Shown here piece by piece: positions 26,526 to 35,201 of a DNA stretch of 64,000 nucleotides. Position 1 is the first letter of the stretch; the number at the start of each line of letters is the position of its first letter. This DNA comes from Polynucleobacter sp. SHI8. Lineage in GTDB: Bacteria; Pseudomonadota; Gammaproteobacteria; Burkholderiales; Burkholderiaceae. Where the stretch lies: NCBI RefSeq assembly GCF_027944005.1, contig NZ_AP027204.1, positions 1,426,001-1,490,000 of the forward strand, in the 5' to 3' direction. A model generated the notes under the pieces. That model was not told the origin of the DNA and did not search any database. It saw only the letters and a list, made by a program, of their open reading frames with translations. Made by a program: the position numbers and the translations under genes.

Positions 26526-26562
26526 TATGTAAAATTTAAGTTTCAAACTTAAATTTTACATA
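26526..26562. promoter_or_regulatory. 18-bp perfect inverted repeat with 1-base centre before the DUF4143 ATPase gene
   Basis: Arm 26526-26543 (TATGTAAAATTTAAGTTT) is exactly complementary to 26545-26562; only base 26544 is unpaired. It ends 9 bases before the ATG at 26572. A consensus -10 box TATAAT (26561-26566) overlaps its right edge. It could be an operator for autoregulation. It is too long and perfect to be chance in ordinary spacer; no T-run follows so it is not a simple terminator. Confidence 0.75.
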
Positions 26563-26566
26563 TAAT
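26561..26566 (+). promoter_or_regulatory. -10 box implying a leaderless or near-leaderless ATPase mRNA
   Basis: TATAAT ends only 5 bases before the ATG of the next gene and no Shine-Dalgarno is present, so transcription from it would start at about the ATG. A matching -35 at 17 bases upstream is not clear (AAGTTT), so this is suggestive only. Confidence 0.4.
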
Positions 26567-26571
26567 AAGTC

Positions 26572-27741
26572 ATGATTCCACGAAATGCCGCAGAAACCTT
26601 ACTTCGTCTAGCTAAAGGTTTTCCTATTATCGCTATTACCGGACCACGACAGTCCGGAAAGACAACGCTTGCCAAATCAGTGTTTAACAATAAACCTTAT
26701 ATCAGTCTTGAAAATTTAGATGAACGATCCTTTGCAAATCAGGACCCTAAGCGATTTTTAGCACGTTTTCCAGACGGTGCAATCTTAGATGAGGTACAAC
26801 GCTGTCCCAGCATACTTTCATGGCTTCAAGGTTTTGTGGACGAGCGTCAGCGAATGGGGGATTTTATCCTCACAGGCTCCGCACAACTCGATTTAATGTC
26901 AGGGATTAGTCAAACTCTTGCAGGACGCGTGGGTCGTGTGGAACTTTTACCGTTTTCAGGCAAGGAGTTGGTGGGATATGGTTTATCCAACGATTTAAAT
27001 ACCCTACTTCTGCAGGGTGGCTTTCCGGCTATTTTTGATCGTGATGTTAGCTTAGAAGATTGGTTCTCCAACTACGTTGCAACTTATGTTGAAAGAGATG
27101 TGCGTCAAATTTTAGCGATTCAAGACCTCAACCGCTTCCAAAGATTTATTCGATTATGTGCCGCTCGATCTGCACAACTTCTCAACTTAAGCTCCCTTGC
27201 AAACGATTGTGGCATTACTTCTGTAACAGCTAAAGAGTGGTTGAGTGTTCTTGAAGCCTGTTATTTAGTAAAAATCATTCATCCCTATTATCAAAATTTT
27301 GGCAAACGGCTTGTAAAAACACCTAAGTTATTTTTTCTTGACGTTGGCTTAATGGCTTGGTTGCTTGGCATTAAACACAGCTCTCAACTCGAGCTACATC
27401 CACAGCGAAGCCATTTATTTGAAACATGGGTTGTCACAGAATTTTTAAAGGATATTTATAACCAAGGCTCTCAAGCGCCTCTATTTTTTTGGCGTGATCA
27501 AAGTGGGCAAGAAATTGATTTGCTCATTGAAAGAGAAAATGGCCTTCAAGCGATTGAAGTTAAATCAGGCGCCACTATCACTAGCGATTGGCCAAAGACA
27601 ATTTCGTTATGGCAAAAACATACGAATAATACAATACCCCCACTCATTATTTATGGGGGCCAAGGAGATTGTATGAAAGAAAAAATTCACTATCTCGGGT
27701 GGCGATCACTCTGCGAGTCGGATTTAGAGTCATTTCAATAA
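26572..27741 (+). CDS. AAA-family ATPase with DUF4143 C-terminus
   Basis: Member of the widely horizontally transferred AAA/DUF4143 ATPase family whose cell role is not settled. The 389 residues show Walker A GPRQSGKT (24-31), Walker B AILDEVQ (Asp73-Glu74), a sensor TGSAQ (101-105), an arginine-rich VERDVRQI stretch near 170, and a C-terminal domain with WRDQSGQEIDLLIE (about 305) and IEVKSG (about 330), a D-E-K set that resembles a PD-(D/E)XK nuclease fold. No membrane segments. It is a single gene behind a perfect palindrome, with a 106-base gap to the acylase gene. Presence and arrangement suggest mobility; function is not assigned. Confidence 0.88.
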   Translation: MIPRNAAETLLRLAKGFPIIAITGPRQSGKTTLAKSVFNNKPYISLENLDERSFANQDPKRFLARFPDGAILDEVQRCPSILSWLQGFVDERQRMGDFILTGSAQLDLMSGISQTLAGRVGRVELLPFSGKELVGYGLSNDLNTLLLQGGFPAIFDRDVSLEDWFSNYVATYVERDVRQILAIQDLNRFQRFIRLCAARSAQLLNLSSLANDCGITSVTAKEWLSVLEACYLVKIIHPYYQNFGKRLVKTPKLFFLDVGLMAWLLGIKHSSQLELHPQRSHLFETWVVTEFLKDIYNQGSQAPLFFWRDQSGQEIDLLIERENGLQAIEVKSGATITSDWPKTISLWQKHTNNTIPPLIIYGGQGDCMKEKIHYLGWRSLCESDLESFQ

Positions 27742-27847
27742 GAATGATTAGAGTTTTGCAACCTATTTCTGTCGGCTTGGATCATGTATTGGTCATTCAA
27801 AATATGTTCAAAAAGGCTACAATCAATCCATCATCTAAGCAATCACT

Positions 27848-30319
27848 ATGAATTTTTCGTCACCTATCTACTTCTTCATTCGTCTGAGTAAATATTTCTT
27901 TTGGCTAGTCCTTTCCATTGGATTGCTGATCGGCTCGTTGATTGCGTTCTATTCTTTTGATGTCAAAAGCCTTCCCAATGGTTCATTTAAAAGTGTCTAT
28001 TTGCGAGATAAAACGAGTGTGGTGTTTGACCAAAGTGACGTGGCTCATATTCAAGCGAAATATCCAAATGACGCCTATTTTGCTCTTGGCTACTTACATG
28101 CCCGCGAGCGTACTTGGCAAATGGAATTTAACCGTCGTTTAGCTTCAGGAACCCTCTCCGAAATTCTCGGGGGAAAAACAGTTGGTATCGATCGTTTCAT
28201 GAAAACCATTGGTATTAGGCGCGCCGCAAGAACTCAATATGAAAACTTACCGAGCGCTACAAAATTAGCGCTAGAGGCCTATTGCAACGGCATTAATGCT
28301 GGATTTGCAGATCTTGGTTGGGCTTTACCTGTGGAATTCTTTCTCACTGGATCAAAACCTGCTCTTTGGACGCCGATTGATAGTGTCAGCTGGTCGCTCA
28401 TGATGGCTTTGGATTTAGGTGATAACTGGGGACGTGAATTTTCCAGGCTTCAACTGGCTAAAAATATGACAACTGCTCAAATCTGGGAGATCATACCCCC
28501 CTATGTTGATGAGTCTGCTACTACTAAATTAGACTTTGCCAAGATGTATCAAGATGCGAATATCTTTACTCAGTCTGAGACTGGTCAAGCACAGCAGCGT
28601 TCCTCTAATGATCAGTTACAGGCTTGGTTACCTCAAGGCTCTGAAGGTAAGGGCTCAAATAATTGGGTCATCCAGGGTTCGCGTACTGAAAGTAAAAAAC
28701 CCCTCTTAGCGAATGACCCTCACCTTGGGCTGTCAAGCCCTTCTACGTGGTATTTTGCTCATCTTCAAGCGAAAGATCTCAATGTCATCGGCGGCACGAT
28801 TCCTGGTCTTCCTGGTGTTGTTCTTGGATATACACCTAATATCGCGTGGGGCTTTACTAATACGGCTCCCGATGTTCAGGATCTTTATATCGAAGCAATT
28901 AATCCCAACAATACGGTTCAATATAAAACTCCTACAGGATTTGAGTCCTTTAAAGTTAGACGAGAAAGTATTCTTGTCAAAGATAAAGAACCAATTAATT
29001 TTGTAGTTCGTGAAACACGTCATGGTCCGGTGATTTCTGATGCATACCCCCAAGTAGCGAAAGTAATAGATACGAATCGTTTTGTTTTAGCATTACGCTG
29101 GACAGCTCTAGATCCACAAAATCAATCCATTCGCGCTTTAATCGATATCAATAAAGCTACTTCCTTAGAGGAGTTAAGAGGCAGTCTAGAAAATTATTAT
29201 GCCCCGATGCAAAATGTGGTGATGGCGGATACCGATGGAAAAATTGCTTTTGTAGCTGCTGGTGTTGCTCCCAAGCGCATGAAGGAACAAGGGATGGTGG
29301 GTGTTGCTCCCGTTTTCGGTTGGGATCCAAGCAACGACTGGAAAGAATATCTCAAGACTCAAGAACTGCCCCACAACTACGCCCCAGACAAACCATGGGT
29401 TGTGACCGCTAATCAAAAGGTAGAAGATGCCGCGACTCCATTTACTTTAACGGCAGATTGGACCATGCCTTACCGCGCCAATCGGATTGTTGAATTACTA
29501 GAAAAAAATAAAGTTCATGATCTGAGTGGGATGCAGACAATTCAAAATGACACGGTCTCGCTCGCCGCGCAACCTCTTCTCAAACTGTTTCATGAAAGTT
29601 CTACCTCAAATGATTTAACAGATCCAGTTCGACAGGAGATACAAAACTTTCAAGGTGATATGAGCATGAATAGCTCAGGGGCTCTCATTTTTAATGCCTG
29701 GGTGGATCAATTGACGAGAGCTGTTTTTAGTGACCAATTAGGTGATGCGTTTGATCGCTTATACCCAAATAAAGGTCTGCGTGATGGTCTACTCAATGTA
29801 ATAAAAAATCATCCGGAGGTGTGGTGTCGTCCTCGTAATCTCCCAGATATTAAAAACTGTGCCGAACTCAGTAACCTCGCAATGGATCGTGCGCTTAACT
29901 ACTTAAATCAACGCTATGGTAAAGATCCTAAAAAATGGCAATGGGGAGAGGCTCATCCTGCAGTGGGGGCTCATAAACCATTGGGTCAAATTTCTGTTTT
30001 GAGTCATTTTTTTAACATCAGTATCCCATCAGTCGGTGATGGGCACACCATCAATGTTGGCGCGATGAGCTATAAAAATCTAAAAGAGCCCTACAGCTCT
30101 GGTGTTGCGGCAGGGATGCGCGCTGTTTATGATTTATCGAATTTAAATCAATCAACTTTTATCGGTTTTGGCGGTCAATCAGGCTGGGTCCAAAGCCCTC
30201 GCTATAAGGAGTATTCCAACACATGGAGCAAAGGAAATTATCTACCTCTGATGATCGATCCTAAAGACTTTAAGTCCTATCAACTTCAATTAAGTCCCGA
30301 TCAATCGCAATCAAAATAA
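27848..30319 (+). CDS. Penicillin-acylase-family N-terminal-nucleophile amidohydrolase
   Basis: Ntn hydrolase that cleaves an amide bond in an acylated substrate, such as a beta-lactam side chain or an N-acyl homoserine lactone; the substrate is not evident. Residues 1-45 contain a hydrophobic anchor or signal segment. The precursor is expected to self-cleave before Ser270 in KGSNNW, making the Ser270 N-terminus of the beta chain the nucleophile. Further on come LANDPHLGLSSPSTWY, GTIPGLPGVVLGYTPNIAWGFTN and VTANQ, the conserved oxyanion and substrate-pocket segments of the family. The 823-residue length is normal. It converges with speG, 15 bases apart. Quorum quenching is possible but not shown. 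Confidence 0.9.
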   Translation: MNFSSPIYFFIRLSKYFFWLVLSIGLLIGSLIAFYSFDVKSLPNGSFKSVYLRDKTSVVFDQSDVAHIQAKYPNDAYFALGYLHARERTWQMEFNRRLASGTLSEILGGKTVGIDRFMKTIGIRRAARTQYENLPSATKLALEAYCNGINAGFADLGWALPVEFFLTGSKPALWTPIDSVSWSLMMALDLGDNWGREFSRLQLAKNMTTAQIWEIIPPYVDESATTKLDFAKMYQDANIFTQSETGQAQQRSSNDQLQAWLPQGSEGKGSNNWVIQGSRTESKKPLLANDPHLGLSSPSTWYFAHLQAKDLNVIGGTIPGLPGVVLGYTPNIAWGFTNTAPDVQDLYIEAINPNNTVQYKTPTGFESFKVRRESILVKDKEPINFVVRETRHGPVISDAYPQVAKVIDTNRFVLALRWTALDPQNQSIRALIDINKATSLEELRGSLENYYAPMQNVVMADTDGKIAFVAAGVAPKRMKEQGMVGVAPVFGWDPSNDWKEYLKTQELPHNYAPDKPWVVTANQKVEDAATPFTLTADWTMPYRANRIVELLEKNKVHDLSGMQTIQNDTVSLAAQPLLKLFHESSTSNDLTDPVRQEIQNFQGDMSMNSSGALIFNAWVDQLTRAVFSDQLGDAFDRLYPNKGLRDGLLNVIKNHPEVWCRPRNLPDIKNCAELSNLAMDRALNYLNQRYGKDPKKWQWGEAHPAVGAHKPLGQISVLSHFFNISIPSVGDGHTINVGAMSYKNLKEPYSSGVAAGMRAVYDLSNLNQSTFIGFGGQSGWVQSPRYKEYSNTWSKGNYLPLMIDPKDFKSYQLQLSPDQSQSK

Positions 30320-30334
30320 TAGTCAAAGACATCT

Positions 30335-30859
30335 TTAAGAATAATTTTTAATTTCTAAATATTCATTCTGAAAAATCGCCATCCGAAAAGCATCCCGATA
30401 GTTTCCATCAACAAAGAATTCTTTTAATAAAACACCCTCTTTTTTGAAGCCGAGTTTTGCGTAGACATTAATCGCACGCTCATTTTCAGAATCAACGACT
30501 AAATATAGCTTGTTTAAATTAAGTGTTCGAAACGCATAATCCATCGCCATTTGTGAGGCAATGGTAGCAAAGCCCTTACCTTGGTAATTAGGACTAATGA
30601 TGATCTGAAACTCCGCACGTCGGTGAATGTGATTAATCTCAACCAACTCAACCAATCCAACTGATTTTTTTTCTAACTCCACTACAAAGCGACGCTCACT
30701 TTGATCATGAATGTGTTTTTGATAGAGGTCAGATAACTCCTCAAATGCTTCATAGGGCTCTTCAAACCAATAATGCATAACGGTTTCGTTATTATCCAAT
30801 TCATGAACAAAACGTAGGTCTTCACGTTCAAGCGGTCTTAGTTTTAAGTGTTCTTTCAT
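30335..30859 (-). CDS. speG: Spermidine N1-acetyltransferase
   Basis: GNAT enzyme that transfers acetyl from acetyl-CoA to spermidine or spermine, lowering polyamine toxicity. The 174 residues begin LKLRPLEREDLRFVHELDNN and contain YWFEEPYEAFEELSDLY-KHIHDQSERRFVVE, LVELVEINHIHRRAEFQIIISP and YQGKGFA (the pyrophosphate loop), all strikingly like the enterobacterial SpeG. The allosteric polyamine-site residues in FEEPYEAF are kept. Such close likeness to a gammaproteobacterial protein in a Burkholderiales genome suggests transfer. It has its own upstream gap of about 220 bases, so it is probably a single-gene unit. Confidence 0.93.
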   Translation of the reverse strand: MKEHLKLRPLEREDLRFVHELDNNETVMHYWFEEPYEAFEELSDLYQKHIHDQSERRFVVELEKKSVGLVELVEINHIHRRAEFQIIISPNYQGKGFATIASQMAMDYAFRTLNLNKLYLVVDSENERAINVYAKLGFKKEGVLLKEFFVDGNYRDAFRMAIFQNEYLEIKNYS

Positions 30860-31078
30860 GAACTTACTCCTAAATAAACTTTTTAAATTTGTCCATCATA
30901 TTATGCAAAATGGATAAGACATCTCAATGATTCCAATTAACCCTACATATTGATCTGATAAAAACACTCATTCTCTTATCAATTTTCAAATATATCGCAA
31001 TAAGTATTCATTGAGTTACTTTAATGAATTACCATGAGAGACTTACAACATATTATTTAAACTAAGAATAGGTCATTC

Positions 31079-31750
31079 ATGAACACTTCCAAATCTTTCA
31101 AAATGATTTATTCTTTGACAGCTTTTCTTCTCATTGATCTATTCGCAGGTTGCAGCTCAGGTCCACAAAAAACTCAATTAGCCGCCCCTAATTCAGGTTT
31201 TTTGCCTAACTATGAAATTTTGACACCTGTAGCCATTAAGGATCCTGATGTTCATTTATGGCGTTATAGAAAAAGTGGAATGACTTCGAACTCCTATCAA
31301 GCCGTGATCGTTGATCCCATCATGATTAATCATGAACCGAATCAGAAATTAACTCCTGAGGTTTTGGCTTCAATCAAAGCTGAGTTGCAAAAAGATATTT
31401 TGGATTCTCTTCGCAATCGCGGCTTTAAGGTTGTGAATGAACCTGGCCCTGGTGTCGCTAGACTTACTGTAGGTATTACCGGTGCTGATTATGCGAATAA
31501 TGGTAGTCTGAGACCCCGCGACTTTACTCCTGTTGGACTTGTGAGCAATGTCGCTGGTCGAGCCACAGACTTAAACTCAAAGATTCCCGCCATGATCTTA
31601 GAAAGCAAGGTACTTGATAGTCAAAGCAGAGATATTTTGAGTGAAGGATTAATCACGATTAAAGGTGAATCATTCAGAACTGGATCTGGCTCCGTGGACT
31701 CTTTTGTAGAAATGACTAAAAAATCAATTCGCTTAGCACTTCAAAACTGA
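31079..31750 (+). CDS. DUF3313-like outer-membrane lipoprotein
   Basis: Predicted lipoprotein of unknown function. A signal segment ends in a lipobox LFAGC with Cys25 as the acylated residue. The mature part (about 26-223) is a globular domain with RYRKSGM, AVIVDPIMINHEP and ILESKVLDSQSRDIL, characteristic of DUF3313 proteins. The 223-residue length fits. It stands alone; a 14-base gap separates its stop from the convergent autotransporter gene. A 219-base region precedes it, where I see no clear promoter. Confidence 0.75.
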   Translation: MNTSKSFKMIYSLTAFLLIDLFAGCSSGPQKTQLAAPNSGFLPNYEILTPVAIKDPDVHLWRYRKSGMTSNSYQAVIVDPIMINHEPNQKLTPEVLASIKAELQKDILDSLRNRGFKVVNEPGPGVARLTVGITGADYANNGSLRPRDFTPVGLVSNVAGRATDLNSKIPAMILESKVLDSQSRDILSEGLITIKGESFRTGSGSVDSFVEMTKKSIRLALQN

Positions 31751-31764
31751 TTTATCGAGTTGTT

Positions 31765-34700
31765 CTACAGTCCCATTTGATACATCAATAAGATAGATGA
31801 GCTTCCGATATTGCTAAATGGTGCCTGCATATATAAATAGCTTAAGTTAACTCGCTGATTTTTACCTAAATCATATGCTAGGCCTAGATTAGCTGTTGGT
31901 CGTGTTTTTTTAGAGTTACTGAGATTGATGTCTGATAGACCGATGATCCCAGATGCAGAATAATTTCCACCATGTTGATTGATGTCCTGCTCGATACCTA
32001 AACTTCCATATACATGGGTATATTGTCCAATAAGAGCATTAGACTTCAGGCCTAACAAAGCAGAGCTTGTCTCTTGTGTTAACGCATCTACGGTTAGTGG
32101 CGCAGTTACTTTTGAACTAGATTGCTCAGTGTAAGAACTTCCTGCCACCTTGGTATATCGTAAACCTATGTATGGACTAAAGCTCAAATTTCTTATCACT
32201 GGTATTTGATACTCAGAGGTAATCGATGCCCCTTGGCTGTTGAGGCGTGTAGTGCCTGTACCTGGCTCTGTGCCATTGATGACAGGACGCGTAATACTGA
32301 TATCTTTATCACCATACTCAACGGCCACTCGTACTGAAATCACTCTATCTTTTTCTGGACTCCATACGCCAAACAAACCAATCATTGGTCTATTATTACC
32401 ATAACTAATTCCCGAACTAAATTGATTTGCAGAAAGATTTTGATCCAGAAATCCGCCAACTCGAAAGTTGGGGCTTAAACGGTAAGACCCAATTAATAGA
32501 GCATTTGTGGAATTTTCTGAGGTGTTCACTACTGTGTATCTACCCCCGGTAGATACACACATTTGATTTGAATTTGAAATATTGCAATCGTAGTTAAGTC
32601 CAGCATTTAATGCCGAACTTTGAATCGCATAAACGCTCTGAAGTGCATTCGCTGTTGCCGCTATGGAGTCTTGAACATTACTCAAGGTAAAGGGATAAAT
32701 TGTGTAATACACATTATTGCTATCGTAATTAACCGCTGAAGCTAAATTACTATAACCACTTAAATTAGTTGAGACGGTATCAAACTTTCCTGATAAGCCA
32801 CCTGTTGTTGTAAGAATCGTATATTTTTTGGGTGTGTATGTACCTGTTGTTGCGATTAGCTCAAGTGACCCAGCTACATTCGCTGTTCCAGGACTACCGG
32901 ATATAGCTAACTGACTATTTTGGGTAGGATTAACCTCAATTGAGAGTTTGCCATTCGACGATTGTGTGTATGCGCCACTGAGGGACAATGTACCAATCGA
33001 TCCCCCTGGCCTAACAACACCATCAATAAATATTGCACCGGCAATAGTTCCATGACCGATCAAAGTTGCCTGATTGTTGACGACGACATTCGCTACTAAT
33101 GAGGCATTTGGATTATTGGCATCCCCAATAGCTAATGTGCCTCCTGTTACAGCTACTCCACCACTAATAATGTTGTTTGAGGCATTGAGGGTGGTTGTAC
33201 CGGTTTTGGTTGGATCAGAAATAACTAATTTTGTATTATCAGTTGAAGTAATCGCTCCATTGTAAGTAGCCTTATAACCATTGGAGTTTAGTGTCACACT
33301 ACTTCCTGATAAAGAAATGGGGGCAGTGATTGCAACAGAATTTGTTGCTAAAAGTGTTCCAGAGTTAAGGCTAATGGAGGACGCATTGACGAGGTCGTTG
33401 AGATTCGTTGTCGTATTTGAAACAACTGGGTTACTGATATATGGATCTACTTTCATACTCCAACAACCTGTACAAGAATTATCTGCATATAAGCTATAAC
33501 TGAATGCACCATAGACTCCAGAAGTTCCGGTAATCGTAAAGCCTGTACCTGTAATGACTCCCTGGGATAAAACACCAGTTAAGCCCTGTAAGACATTGTT
33601 ATAAGTACCAGTGGCAATTGAAGAAGCCGCAATACTTGATGTTGAACCTGAACTATTGGTGTAGGTAATCGGTGAAAATCCGGTTGCACTACCGTAAATA
33701 CCAAAGGCCATTGCACCACTAGGAAGTGCAAGGACAGATAGTTGACCATAGCTCGTTGGTGAACGAATAATGACATTGTAATTAACTGGCAAGATACCCG
33801 CATAGGTTAAAGCACCAGCAGTATTACCAACGCCTTGTAAATTGTTTAAGGCCTGAATCGTACCGTTATTAAGAATACCAACAGACGGAGCACTAACTGA
33901 TCCTCCAACACTCGACATCGTACCAATATTAGTAACACTCGAAAGAATAGTCTGTGTTTGAAGACCGTCAATAATATCTGGAGAACTATTCTTTAAAATG
34001 GCACTATTTTGTCCATCAACTAACATCGTACCTGTGTTTACGATCTTTGAACCTGCACTACTATTGGAATTTTCAATTAAGACAGTATTGTCTGTTGGGG
34101 TAGTGTTACCCAATGCTGAAATCGTGCCATTATTAGTTATATCTAAAATGCCGCCAGCAAGATTTCTGAATAAAAGTGATGGATAGTTTGGGGTAACTGT
34201 ACCAACAATGTCCGTGGTTATTGATCCATTATTTAAAAGGGTTGTGGATGGCAAATAATTGCTCTGGGAATATCCATAAAATGGAGAATTAGAGACAATT
34301 CCAAATTTGTTGCCAGAATCAGGAGAAGTGATCTTTATTTCACCTAAAGTATCATTAAAGAGATTTAACCCACCCCAAACATTAATCATCACTTTTGCGG
34401 GTCCTGTAATTGAACCGTAATTATTCAGCGTTAAAAAACCTCCATAATCGATCGTTGTAATAGCTGAACCATTCGTTATTGAAGAATTATTGACAATCGT
34501 TGCACTTGAAAATAAGTTAGTAGGGGTAAAGGTATCTAAATTAAAAGTTACACTAGTTTGTGGGATTGAATTAGTCCAAGTACATTCTGAACTAAGGACT
34601 CCAAAATAAGAACTTGGAGTTGCACAAGATGCCCACACAAAGTTTGGTGAGGATAAAAGAAGAATTACCGTCAATAGAAGGCAATTCATACTTGTATTGT

Positions 34701-34791
34701 AAGTAACCAATAAACGAAAAAACGATCTAAATCTGATGTGTAAATTTATGCGGATGAATGTATTAAAAAGGTACTTAAAGCAAGAGATCAT
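31765..34791 (-). CDS. Classical autotransporter (type Va)
   Basis: Surface protein with a long beta-helical passenger and a C-terminal autotransporter barrel (about the last 280 residues). The passenger begins SCATPSSYFGVLSSECTW and has Thr/Asn/Gly-rich repeats and the PATR-like SGGVAVTGGTLAIG (about 560-600) before VVRPGGSIGTLSLSGAYTQ. The frame is open from a TTG at 34797; ATG 34791 gives a 35-residue extension before MNCLLLTVILLLSS, while ATG 34689 gives a compact signal peptide ending VWA. The extended N-terminus resembles none of the usual extended signal peptides. The protein ends in Leu rather than the usual Phe or Trp at the final barrel position. Confidence 0.85.
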   Translation of the reverse strand: MISCFKYLFNTFIRINLHIRFRSFFRLLVTYNTSMNCLLLTVILLLSSPNFVWASCATPSSYFGVLSSECTWTNSIPQTSVTFNLDTFTPTNLFSSATIVNNSSITNGSAITTIDYGGFLTLNNYGSITGPAKVMINVWGGLNLFNDTLGEIKITSPDSGNKFGIVSNSPFYGYSQSNYLPSTTLLNNGSITTDIVGTVTPNYPSLLFRNLAGGILDITNNGTISALGNTTPTDNTVLIENSNSSAGSKIVNTGTMLVDGQNSAILKNSSPDIIDGLQTQTILSSVTNIGTMSSVGGSVSAPSVGILNNGTIQALNNLQGVGNTAGALTYAGILPVNYNVIIRSPTSYGQLSVLALPSGAMAFGIYGSATGFSPITYTNSSGSTSSIAASSIATGTYNNVLQGLTGVLSQGVITGTGFTITGTSGVYGAFSYSLYADNSCTGCWSMKVDPYISNPVVSNTTTNLNDLVNASSISLNSGTLLATNSVAITAPISLSGSSVTLNSNGYKATYNGAITSTDNTKLVISDPTKTGTTTLNASNNIISGGVAVTGGTLAIGDANNPNASLVANVVVNNQATLIGHGTIAGAIFIDGVVRPGGSIGTLSLSGAYTQSSNGKLSIEVNPTQNSQLAISGSPGTANVAGSLELIATTGTYTPKKYTILTTTGGLSGKFDTVSTNLSGYSNLASAVNYDSNNVYYTIYPFTLSNVQDSIAATANALQSVYAIQSSALNAGLNYDCNISNSNQMCVSTGGRYTVVNTSENSTNALLIGSYRLSPNFRVGGFLDQNLSANQFSSGISYGNNRPMIGLFGVWSPEKDRVISVRVAVEYGDKDISITRPVINGTEPGTGTTRLNSQGASITSEYQIPVIRNLSFSPYIGLRYTKVAGSSYTEQSSSKVTAPLTVDALTQETSSALLGLKSNALIGQYTHVYGSLGIEQDINQHGGNYSASGIIGLSDINLSNSKKTRPTANLGLAYDLGKNQRVNLSYLYMQAPFSNIGSSSILLMYQMGL

Positions 34792-34926
34792 ATTCAAACA
34801 TTCAAAAAAGGACTATAGGATTAATACGAACAAAATTCGAAATTCTTTACCCCAATAATGGCATTTATCGTCATCTGAAAAGAAATCAGTTTTTTACAGG
34901 GATTTTATGTGGTTATTAAGGCTTTT

Positions 34927-35000
34927 TGGAGGCGCGAGAGGGAATCGAACCCCCGTTCAAAGCTTTGCAGGCTTCTGCCTAACCACTCGGCCATCGCGCC
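34927..35000 (-). tRNA. tRNA-Cys (anticodon GCA)
   Basis: Minus strand: GGCGCGAUGGCCGAGUGGUUAGGC..., anticodon loop CUGCAAA with anticodon GCA, T-loop GGUUCGAUUCC, acceptor CGCGCC, discriminator U and encoded CCA (34927-34929). It is followed on the minus strand by the second autotransporter region. Confidence 0.96.
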
Positions 35001-35046
35001 ATTTGTGCGGAATAAAAAGGGAAGCTTTTGGCTTCCCCACATATTC

Positions 35047-35122
35047 TGGAGCGGGAGACGAGGCTCGAACTCGCGACCTCAACCTTGGCAAGGTTGCGCT
35101 CTACCAACTGAGCTACTCCCGC
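35047..35122 (-). tRNA. tRNA-Gly (anticodon GCC)
   Basis: Minus strand: GCGGGAGUAGCUCAGUUGGUAGAGC..., anticodon stem-loop CAACC-UUGCCAA-GGUUG with anticodon GCC, T-loop AGUUCGAGCC, encoded CCA (35047-35049). Upstream are pgsA and uvrC, so this is the first of the ancestral Gly-Cys-Leu tRNA set. Confidence 0.97.
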
Positions 35123-35201
35123 ATATTTATTTAATCTCTAATTTTATTCAGAAATCAAATAAGTCTTATATTCTACCAAACTTTAATTTAAATATCTAGT
35201 G

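Noticed and set aside
26572..27741. DUF4143 ATPase as a toxin-antitoxin antitoxin
   Set aside because: No adjacent toxin gene; the gene stands alone and its family role is unsettled.
21267..35000. Phage or integrative element at the tRNA genes
   Set aside because: No integrase, no repeat of a tRNA 3' end elsewhere in the window, and no phage or conjugation genes.
34907..35199. Two overlapping frames with GNRTPVQSFAGF and RRGSNSRPQPWQG
   Set aside because: Antisense of tRNA-Cys and tRNA-Gly; spurious.
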